A stretch of DNA of 6,627 nt from Desulfarculus sp. (GTDB taxonomy: Bacteria; Desulfobacterota; Desulfarculia; Desulfarculales; Desulfarculaceae), in assembly GCA_020216625.1 (NCBI GenBank), contig JAIUYB010000131.1, positions 1 to 6,627 on the forward strand, in the 5' to 3' direction. The position numbers and the translations under genes are program-made. Shown piece by piece: positions 1-4,994 of the stretch; the first letter of the stretch is position 1; the number at the start of each line of letters is the position of its first letter. The notes under the pieces are model-generated. The model did no database searches. It was not told where the DNA came from and worked only from the letters and a program-made list of their open reading frames with translations.

Positions 1-159
1 TGGCTCACCGGCCGTCCGGTCACGGTGCGCGACGGCGACCAGGTGCGCCAGGGACTGGCCCGGGGGGTGGCCCCCGACGGCGCGCTGCTGCTGGAGGAGT
101 CTCCCGGCCAGATATCCACCATCCGCCACGGCGACGTCAGCCTGCTGGCCATCCAATAG
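1..159 (+). CDS. birA: Biotin--[acetyl-CoA-carboxylase] ligase, C-terminal fragment
   Basis: This is the 3' end of a gene cut by the window edge: 52 codons in frame 1, then TAG at 157-159. The peptide has the pattern of the small SH3-like C-terminal domain of biotin protein ligases: a V-x-V-R-D-G-D strand, then G-L-A-R-G-V, then D-G-A-L-L-L-E, and near the end H-G-D-V-S-L. In the family this domain packs on the catalytic core and helps bind ATP and the biotin-carboxyl-carrier substrate. The full enzyme makes biotinyl-AMP and transfers biotin to a carrier lysine in the cytoplasm. Bifunctional members also carry an N-terminal helix-turn-helix and repress bio genes; that part lies outside the window, so regulator status cannot be judged here. 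The presence of bioB-bioA about 5 kb downstream, with a BirA-like operator, supports the call. The fragment is short, so identity rests on the motif pattern and context. Confidence 0.85.
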   Translation, partial: WLTGRPVTVRDGDQVRQGLARGVAPDGALLLEESPGQISTIRHGDVSLLAIQ

Positions 160-195
160 TCAATGCCATCGCCATCACGTCCCGCCCGCCGGGCA

Positions 196-224
196 TGGAC
201 GCGGCGGTCAGTCGGGGTTATATT
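196..224 (+). promoter_or_regulatory. Candidate promoter for the radical SAM gene, leaderless layout
   Basis: A sigma70-like pair is visible: TGGACG at 196-201 (4 of 6 to TTGACA), a 17-base spacer, and TATATT at 219-224 (5 of 6 to TATAAT). Transcription would start near 231-232, on or beside the ATG at 232. No Shine-Dalgarno sequence lies at normal distance from that ATG; the only purine run, GGGG at 214-217, is 14 bases away. This fits a leaderless mRNA. The boxes were found by eye, and chance matches of this quality are common. Confidence 0.35.
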
Positions 225-231
225 GCCCCCC

Positions 232-1749
232 ATGCGCGCGCAAACCCACACCACGGCCAACCACCCGCCCCTGGACAACAACCAGGTGGCGCTGATCAAG
301 ATCTGGCACGGCACCCTGGAGCCGCCCCGGCCGCCCATGGGCCTGCTCTACGTGGGGGCGGCGCTGAAGCGGGCCGGTTTCGCGGTGCGGGTCTACCACT
401 GGACCCGGGAGGAGGCCCTGGCCGGCCTGCCCGAGGTCATCGCCCAACGACCCTTCCTGGTGGGGCTGTCGATCATCACCGGCGATCCCCTGGGCCTGGT
501 GGTGGAGTGCTGCGACCGGCTCAAGGCCGCCCTGCCCGGGGTGGCGATCCTCCTGGGCGGGGTCCACGCCACGGTGGAGCCGGGCCAATGCCTGGCCGAG
601 GCGGCGGTGGACTATGTGCTCTTGGGCGAAGGCGAGGTGGGCGCGGTGGCGTTGGCCCAGGCCCTGGCTCAGGGCCGGCCGGTGGAGGACATCCCGGGCC
701 TGGGCTACAAGCGCGACGGCCGCGTCGTGATCAACCCCCGGCCGCCGCTGATCAAGGACCTGGACCAGGTGGCCATGGACTGGTCCCTGATCCCGGTGGA
801 AAAATACATCGCCCAGAACTACGAGGGCGTGCCCCGGGTGCTCTTCGGCTACGTGGCCAGCCGGGGCTGCCCCCATGCCTGCGGCTTCTGCTACAACCAC
901 TTCTTCAACCAGCGCACCTGGCGGCGGCAATCGGCCGAGAAGGTCGTGGCCGAGGTCAACGCCCTGGTGGAAAAGCACCACCTGGGCGGGGTCTTCTTCT
1001 ACGACGACAACTTCACCGCCAACAAGAAATGGGCGCTCACGGTGCTGGAGGGGCTCAAGACCGAGGGCCTGCACGTGGAGACCCGGGTGGATTACCTGAG
1101 CCCGGAGTTCCTGGCCGAGCTGGTGAGTCGCCGGGTGGGCAGCCTGTTCATCGGCATGGAGTCGGGCTCCGACCGGGTGCTGGACCTCTTGGGCAAGGGC
1201 TTCCACGTGGCCGAGACCCGGCGGGTGGTGGAGACCCTCAAGGCCTTCCCCGGCTACCTGATGCTTTCCTTCATCGTCGGCGCGCCCACCGAGACCCTGG
1301 CCGAATATCACCAGACCTTGCGCCTGGTGCTGCACTGCCTGGAGAGTCTGCCCCGGGTGGGCTTCACCCTGGGCTTCTACCTGCCCTACCCCGGCACCCC
1401 GCTGTTCGAGCTGTGCGTGCAGCGCGGCTTCGCCCGGCCTCAGCGCCTGGTGGACTGGGAGGCCCTGGACCGCTGGGGCAACATCGACCTGCCCATCCCC
1501 TGGACCGAGGGCTACCGCCTGACCCCTGGCGAGGTCAAGGAGCTGCGCACCGCCCTGCGGCGCATGAAGCTCTCCCGCAGGCGGACCGACCTTGCCGGGC
1601 GTCTCTGGCATGGGCTCCTGCGCCAGCGCTTCCTCCGCTCGGCCACCCCGGCCGGACGGTTGCTGGCCGGCCTGGTCCGGGGCCTGGAGGGCCTGGAGGC
1701 CCGGCCCGGGGCCCTGGGCCGCCTGGCCCGGCGCATCACCGGAGCCTGA
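232..1749 (+). CDS. B12-binding-domain radical SAM protein
   Basis: The 505-residue product starts with a Rossmann-like cobalamin-binding domain (about residues 18-145; P-P-M-G-L-L-Y near 34-40 and G-G-V-H-A-T-V-E-P at 109-117). A radical SAM core follows with CxxxCxxC at C213, C217 and C220 for the [4Fe-4S] cluster that cleaves S-adenosylmethionine. Also seen are F-F-Y-D-D-N-F-T near 255-262, G-M-E-S-G-S-D at 308-314 and a V-G-A-P-T-E loop. The tail from about 460 is rich in Arg and Leu and lacks a recognisable domain. The classical DxHxxG cobalamin-ligand motif is absent, as in many members of this class. Relatives methylate unactivated carbons or rearrange rings in lipids, tetrapyrroles and antibiotics; the substrate here cannot be told. 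The frame is open from ATG 163, but the first 23 residues of that version look non-conserved and lack a Shine-Dalgarno sequence, so I chose ATG 232. GTG 286 is another possibility. The gene follows birA on the same strand and converges on the binding-protein gene. Confidence 0.9.
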   Translation: MRAQTHTTANHPPLDNNQVALIKIWHGTLEPPRPPMGLLYVGAALKRAGFAVRVYHWTREEALAGLPEVIAQRPFLVGLSIITGDPLGLVVECCDRLKAALPGVAILLGGVHATVEPGQCLAEAAVDYVLLGEGEVGAVALAQALAQGRPVEDIPGLGYKRDGRVVINPRPPLIKDLDQVAMDWSLIPVEKYIAQNYEGVPRVLFGYVASRGCPHACGFCYNHFFNQRTWRRQSAEKVVAEVNALVEKHHLGGVFFYDDNFTANKKWALTVLEGLKTEGLHVETRVDYLSPEFLAELVSRRVGSLFIGMESGSDRVLDLLGKGFHVAETRRVVETLKAFPGYLMLSFIVGAPTETLAEYHQTLRLVLHCLESLPRVGFTLGFYLPYPGTPLFELCVQRGFARPQRLVDWEALDRWGNIDLPIPWTEGYRLTPGEVKELRTALRRMKLSRRRTDLAGRLWHGLLRQRFLRSATPAGRLLAGLVRGLEGLEARPGALGRLARRITGA

Positions 1750-1951
1750 GCCAACCCCAAGACCTTCTCCGGTTTGTGATGAACGCTTGGCGCGAGCTCC
1801 CATTCTCACTCCGCCACCCTTGGCCGGTATCTCTGGCGGCCGACGCCGCCGGGACCACTAGTTGTTGCACCGGCCACCCGGAAAAACGCGGTGAGTCGCA
1901 GAGGTTACGCTTGCGGCAGGGACGTTGGCGGCGGCGAGCCACCACAACAAA
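1750..1951. other. Convergent intergenic region, no gene recognised
   Basis: About 200 bases lie between the radical SAM stop codon and the terminator hairpin. A short GC-rich hairpin is visible: GGCGGC at 1835-1840, loop CGAC, GCCGCC at 1845-1850. No T-tract follows it, so it is not a typical intrinsic terminator. Frames that cross this region encode Arg- and Pro-rich sequence without a start context and run into the terminator. I recognise no RNA gene, riboswitch or mobile-element end. Confidence 0.5.
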
Positions 1952-1980
1952 GCCGGGGTGGGGATTATTCCCACCCCGGC
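1952..1980 (-). terminator. Intrinsic terminator, probably bidirectional
   Basis: A perfect 11-bp inverted repeat (GCCGGGGTGGG at 1952-1962, CCCACCCCGGC at 1970-1980) encloses a 7-base A/T-rich loop. On the minus strand the stem is followed at once by TTTGTTGT, a fair U-tract, so it should end the transcript of the substrate-binding protein, whose stop codon is 55 bases away. On the plus strand the tail is weaker (CGGTTTGATATT), but the stem may also stop the convergent radical SAM transcript. Confidence 0.8.
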
Positions 1981-2035
1981 CGGTTTGATATTCGATCAAT
2001 GGCCCGGAAGCAGCTCCGGCCCCTTCCCGATTTCG

Positions 2036-3766
2036 CTACTTGACCGGCTTGATGCTCAGGAAAGACCAGTTGTTGCCAATGCCGTCAACCATCTCCACCC
2101 AGCCGCTGAAGCGGTCGCTCCGCGCGCCTTCGACCAGGGAGGGGTTGTAGAGCGGCAGGTAAGGGATGTCCTGGCTGATGATCATCTGCATCTCATGCAG
2201 GATGACGCGGCGTTTGGCGGGGTCCATCTCCTCCTCGGAGCGGGTGGCCAGTTCATCATACTTGGGGTTGCGATAGCCGCTCATGTTCCAGCCGCCGGAT
2301 TTGTCCTGGCTGGAGGTGAAGAAGGTGCGCAGGTAATCCGGGTCCAGGTTCAGGCGGCCGTAGCCCAGGACGAACAGATCGAAATCGTGGCGGTTCTTGA
2401 CCTGCTGGAGCATGGCGTTGAAGGCCATGGGCCGGGCCGACACCGGCACTCCCAGATCCTTGAGCCACTCCTGGATCATCATGCCGGCCATGGCCCGGTT
2501 GGGGTCGTAGTCGCTGGGCGGGGTCAGGATGGTCAACTCATCCAAGTTGACGCCGCCCGGCCCGCTCATGATCTCGGCCTTCTGGACCTGCCCCTGGGCG
2601 TTCACCGGCGGGGTCTTCCAGGTGTAGCCGGCCGCTTTCAGGATCTCATAGGCGGCCTTGATCCGCTGCTCTTTGCTCAAGCCCTGGCCCCAGGTCTGGC
2701 ACTTGGAGTTGTGGAAGTAGGTGTTGCCCTCGGGCACCACCGAGGTCATGGCCTCGCCCGCGCCCTGTAGAATGCGCTCGACGATGAAGTCCTTGTCCAC
2801 CAGCGTGGCCACCGCCTGGCGGAAGGCGGGGTCGCTCATGGGCGGACGGCGCAGGTTGAAGCCCAGGAAGTACAAGGCGCTCTTCTTGCCGTGGTAGAGC
2901 GTTATCTCCTTGTTATCCTTTAGCTCCCCCAAGTAACCGGGCAGGATGCCGTTCCAGTAGAAGTCGATGTCGCCTTTGCGCAGGCCCAGGATGGCCGCGT
3001 CGGCGGTGCCAAAGACCTTGAGCAATACGCCCTGGATGTGGGGGCCCAAAGGGATTCCGGCGATGGTCTGGCCCCGGCCCCAGTAGTGGGGGTTGCTCTG
3101 CAGGTGCATCAACACCCCGCTCTGCTGCTGGACCAGCATGAAGGGCCCGGTGCCGATGGGCTTGGCGATCTTTCCCTCTCGCAGCTTGGCCAGGGGCTTG
3201 TCGGCCTGGCTGGCCTTTTCGGCGATGGCCTCCCACTGGGCCCGCTGCACGATGGGGGTGGCCAGCGTGCGGCTGACGAAGGTGGCCAAGGGGCCGGTCA
3301 GGGTGAAGCGCACCTTGCGCGCGTCCAGGACCTCGACCTTGGCCACGTTGTCCCACAGATCATAATAGAGCGGAATTTTGAAGGCCTGGATCAGCCAGGC
3401 GGTGTAGGCCACGTCGTCGGCCGTGAACTCGCTGCCATCGGACCATTTGGCCTCGCGCAGCTTGATGGTGTAGGTCTGGGCCTGGGGATCGTACTCGGGC
3501 ATCTCCGCCGCCAGCCAGGGCACCAGGTCCAGATTCTTCGGCTCGCGGACATACAACGGCTCGTAAATCATACGGATCACCCGGCTGGACCAGACGTCGG
3601 TGGCCAGCCAAAGGTTCAGGCTCTTGGGCTCCTCCAGCACCCCCACCTTGAGGATGGGGCTGCCGGAGGCCGCCACTGGAGCGGCTCCAGGTCCCACCAG
3701 CCCGGCCAGACCCAAAAGCAGGAGCATCAAGCCCGAGAATCGGCGCAAACGTTGGATATTTTTCAT
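2036..3766 (-). CDS. ABC transporter substrate-binding protein, family 5 (peptide/nickel type)
   Basis: The 576-residue product is a secreted solute-binding protein of the SBP_bac_5 (DppA/OppA/NikA) fold, of usual length. The N-terminus is a Sec signal peptide: basic residues 2-9, a Leu-rich core about 12-24, and likely cleavage after V-A-A near residue 33. There is no lipobox cysteine, so it should be a soluble periplasmic protein. The family signature is clear at about 98-119 (Y-T-I-K-L-R, K-W-S-D-G, F-T-A-D-D-V). G-T-G-P-F and Y-W-G-R-G follow, with a typical C-terminal domain (Y-D-P-N-R, D-L-G-V-P-V, D-I-P-Y-L-P-L-Y). Family members bind peptides, opines, metal chelates or sugars; the ligand cannot be inferred. 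No permease or ATPase gene lies beside it here, because the gene ahead is a lipoprotein and the gene beyond is convergent. ATG 3766 is chosen over the overlapping TTG at 3769 because GGAG sits 7 bases before the ATG. Confidence 0.93.
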   Translation of the reverse strand: MKNIQRLRRFSGLMLLLLGLAGLVGPGAAPVAASGSPILKVGVLEEPKSLNLWLATDVWSSRVIRMIYEPLYVREPKNLDLVPWLAAEMPEYDPQAQTYTIKLREAKWSDGSEFTADDVAYTAWLIQAFKIPLYYDLWDNVAKVEVLDARKVRFTLTGPLATFVSRTLATPIVQRAQWEAIAEKASQADKPLAKLREGKIAKPIGTGPFMLVQQQSGVLMHLQSNPHYWGRGQTIAGIPLGPHIQGVLLKVFGTADAAILGLRKGDIDFYWNGILPGYLGELKDNKEITLYHGKKSALYFLGFNLRRPPMSDPAFRQAVATLVDKDFIVERILQGAGEAMTSVVPEGNTYFHNSKCQTWGQGLSKEQRIKAAYEILKAAGYTWKTPPVNAQGQVQKAEIMSGPGGVNLDELTILTPPSDYDPNRAMAGMMIQEWLKDLGVPVSARPMAFNAMLQQVKNRHDFDLFVLGYGRLNLDPDYLRTFFTSSQDKSGGWNMSGYRNPKYDELATRSEEEMDPAKRRVILHEMQMIISQDIPYLPLYNPSLVEGARSDRFSGWVEMVDGIGNNWSFLSIKPVK

Positions 3767-3773
3767 CAACAGG

Positions 3774-3777
3774 CTCC
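3774..3777 (-). promoter_or_regulatory. Shine-Dalgarno site of the substrate-binding protein
   Basis: GGAG on the minus strand lies 7 bases before ATG 3766, and only 4 bases before the alternative TTG at 3769. The spacing favours the ATG, which removes one residue from the longest possible frame. Confidence 0.75.
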
Positions 3778-3797
3778 GGATACCAGGGGTTTTGTCT

Positions 3798-3817
3798 CTT
3801 GTGACGCTTGTGACGCT
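3798..3817. repeat. Tandem 9-bp direct repeat in the binding-protein leader
   Basis: Plus-strand CTTGTGACG occurs at 3798-3806 and again at 3807-3815, followed by CT that begins a third unit. The repeat lies between the predicted transcription start (about 3819) and the ribosome binding site of the substrate-binding-protein gene. Two identical sites at a 9-bp period would lie nearly on one face of the helix, the arrangement used by regulators that bind direct repeats. Whether it is an operator or a chance duplication cannot be told from one sequence. Confidence 0.6.
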
Positions 3818-3825
3818 AATTTTTA

Positions 3826-3855
3826 ATAATAATTAACCGCGATAATCTTTGTCCA
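3826..3855 (-). promoter_or_regulatory. Predicted sigma70-type promoter of the binding-protein gene
   Basis: On the minus strand, TGGACA (3850-3855; 5 of 6 to TTGACA) is followed after 18 bases by TATTAT (3826-3831; 5 of 6 to TATAAT). It lies in an AT-rich island (3818-3835) that stands out from the GC-rich surroundings. The predicted start is near 3819, giving a leader of about 50 bases that contains the tandem repeat. The hexamer CCGCGA occurs on the plus strand at 3837-3842 and 3856-3861, on either side of the -35 box. No terminator is seen after the lipoprotein gene 119 bases upstream, so read-through is also possible. Confidence 0.6.
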
Positions 3856-3885
3856 CCGCGAAACGGGGAAGGGAAAAAGTCTTAC

Positions 3886-4821
3886 TCAGGGCTGGGCCAC
3901 CACCCGGAATCCCACTTGGCTGAAGCCCTGGTCCGGAGGCCGGCCCCAGCGTCGGGCGCTGCGCACCCCCACCGCCGAGAAGTTGTAGGATCCCCCGCGC
4001 ACCACCCGCTCGGTTCCCTGGGCCGGTCCTGGGGGGTCGGCGGCCGGCGAGTGATGGTAGTAACCGGGATCGTAGAAGTCCTGGCACCACTCCCAGACAT
4101 TGCCGTGCATGTCGTAAAGTCCCCAGGCGTTGGCGGCCAGGCTGCCGGCCGGGGTGGTGTCGGCCCGGTAAACCCCTGGCGCGCCGCCGGGATAGGGTTT
4201 CTTGGCGAAATAGTTCACCTGCTCGGCGCTGATGGTTTCGCCAAAGGCGAAGGGGGTCTCGCTGCCGGCCCGGCAGGCGTATTCCCACTGGGCCTCGGTG
4301 GGCAGGCCATAGACCCGGCCCTCCCGCTGGCCGAGCCATTGGCAATAGGCCTGGGCGTCCCGCCAGCTCACCTGCACCACCGGGTGGTCCTCGCGGCCGG
4401 CGATGGAGCTGCCCGGCCCCTGGGGATGAAGCCAATCCGCCCCCTTTTGCGGCACATAGCCCTTCTTCCAGACATGGCCCTGGCCCTGGCGCTGGGCGTC
4501 GGTGACATATCCCGTGGCCTCCACGAAGGCCGCGAACTGGGCGTTGGTCACCTCGGTGGCTCCCATCAGAAAAGGCTGGGTGATTTCAACCTGATGTCGC
4601 GGAAATTCCCGCTCGTAGGTGGCCGCCTCGCCACCGCCCTTGGCCACGATCTCCGCCACCGAGTCGCGGCTGCCCATCCAAAATCGACCGGCTGGAATCC
4701 TAACCAGGGCCGACCGTAGGCCCGCCCCTTCCGGCGCGCCAACCGCCCCGGCGCAGCCGGTCAGCAGCAGCAGCGTGGCCAGGGTGGCCCGGCCCAAGGC
4801 AAGATACAGACCGTCCCGCAT
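3886..4821 (-). CDS. SUMF1/FGE-fold lipoprotein lacking catalytic cysteines
   Basis: The 311-residue product has a lipoprotein signal peptide ending in L-T-G-C, with C23 as the lipidation site and Ala at +2. Ala at +2 suggests outer-membrane rather than inner-membrane retention if Lol rules apply. The rest is one formylglycine-generating-enzyme-like (FGE-sulfatase) domain: I-P-A-G-R-F-W-M-G-S near 42-51, E-V-T-N-A-Q-F at 90-96, L-P-T-E-A-Q-W-E-Y-A at 173-182, D-M-H-G-N-V-W-E-W at 237-245, and R-G-G-S-Y at 275-279. In true FGE two cysteines follow R-G-G-S; here those positions are Phe281 and Val286. It therefore should not make formylglycine, and no sulfatase gene is in view. Cysteine-less members of this fold include EgtB, PvdO and structural lipoproteins such as GldJ/GldK, so the role is open. 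It lies 119 bases ahead of the binding-protein gene on the same strand, which may mean a shared envelope function. The start is set by a strong Shine-Dalgarno site; ATG 4836 would include that site in the coding region. Confidence 0.9.
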   Translation of the reverse strand: MRDGLYLALGRATLATLLLLTGCAGAVGAPEGAGLRSALVRIPAGRFWMGSRDSVAEIVAKGGGEAATYEREFPRHQVEITQPFLMGATEVTNAQFAAFVEATGYVTDAQRQGQGHVWKKGYVPQKGADWLHPQGPGSSIAGREDHPVVQVSWRDAQAYCQWLGQREGRVYGLPTEAQWEYACRAGSETPFAFGETISAEQVNYFAKKPYPGGAPGVYRADTTPAGSLAANAWGLYDMHGNVWEWCQDFYDPGYYHHSPAADPPGPAQGTERVVRGGSYNFSAVGVRSARRWGRPPDQGFSQVGFRVVAQP

Positions 4822-4827
4822 GGCTTT

Positions 4828-4834
4828 CCTCCCC
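4828..4834 (-). promoter_or_regulatory. Shine-Dalgarno site that sets the lipoprotein start
   Basis: GGGGAGG on the minus strand lies 6 bases before ATG 4821. It overlaps the alternative upstream ATG at 4836, which has no comparable site. Starting at 4821 also gives a compact lipoprotein signal with the lipid cysteine at residue 23. Confidence 0.85.
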
Positions 4835-4948
4835 ATAAACGCCGCGTTGGCGGTGGATGCCGCTCAGTTTAACTCACTATGCCTATGGACGTGTGACTAA
4901 TCATCGGACCGCCCCCCGGCGCTTGCCCGGGCCCTCCGGCCCTGGTAA

Positions 4949-4981
4949 ATTGTCAACGCGAACCGCAACCTGGTTTACATT
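4949..4981 (+). promoter_or_regulatory. Putative BirA operator overlapping the bioB promoter
   Basis: An imperfect dyad, ATTGTCAACG (4949-4958) and GGTTTACATT (4972-4981), pairs at 7 of 10 positions. The right arm contains GGTTTACA, identical to the half-site of the E. coli BirA operator (TTGTAAACC ... GGTTTACAA); the left arm is degenerate. The spacer is 13 bases, shorter than the 14-16 I know from characterised sites. TTGTCA at 4950-4955 (5 of 6 to TTGACA) could be the -35 box, but the -10 box is poor (TTTACA at 4974-4979 after 18 bases). A repressor bound here would block bioB expression. The site ends 13 bases before the bioB start codon, and the birA tail in the same window supports the idea. 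Confidence 0.5.
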
Positions 4982-4985
4982 GACC

Positions 4986-4989
4986 GGAG
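4986..4989 (+). promoter_or_regulatory. Shine-Dalgarno site of bioB
   Basis: GGAG lies 5 bases before ATG 4995. The frame is open upstream to ATG 4857, but that extension would be translated through the operator-like dyad and has no BioB similarity, so 4995 is preferred. Confidence 0.7.
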
Positions 4990-4994
4990 CCGCC

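Noticed and set aside
166..193. Repeated GCCATC and a GCCC-GCC-GGGC hairpin after birA as a terminator
   Set aside because: The stem is only 4 bp and no T-tract follows.
208..1809. Long open frame (533 codons) antisense to the radical SAM gene
   Set aside because: Its product is Gln/His/Gly-rich without domain motifs, the frame mirrors the G/C third-position bias of the real gene, and no start signal fits.
195..1988. Open frame of 597 codons overlapping the radical SAM gene in another frame
   Set aside because: The translation is low-complexity Gly/Pro/Arg/Ala, as expected from a shifted frame in GC-rich DNA, while the other frame has clear radical SAM motifs.
1736..1999. Minus-strand frame of 87 codons in the convergent intergenic region
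   Set aside because: It starts before the hairpin terminator and runs through it, has Arg-rich sequence with no family resemblance, and lies where a convergent gap is expected.
1925..2770. Plus-strand frame of 281 codons antisense to the binding-protein gene
   Set aside because: It is a mirror of the conserved SBP coding frame, with His/Gly/Val-rich translation and no ribosome binding site.
3798..3817. CRP-type site, because TGTGA occurs twice
   Set aside because: CRP sites are inverted repeats (TGTGA and TCACA); here the two copies are direct repeats 9 bases apart.
3886..4821. Annotation as an active sulfatase-maturing formylglycine-generating enzyme
   Set aside because: Both catalytic cysteine positions are non-cysteine (Phe281, Val286), and no sulfatase gene is present in the window.
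4951..4956. Perfect TTGACA on the minus strand as -35 box of the lipoprotein gene
   Set aside because: The DNA 16-18 bases downstream on that strand is GC-only with no -10-like sequence, and the position is over 120 bases from the start codon; the sequence is better explained as part of the operator-like dyad.
4967..4975. Small palindrome AACC-T-GGTT as a binding site of another biotin regulator
   Set aside because: It does not match the BioR (TTATMTATAA) or BioQ (TGAAC-N3-GTTCA) patterns as I recall them and is short; the longer BirA-like dyad that overlaps it explains it better.
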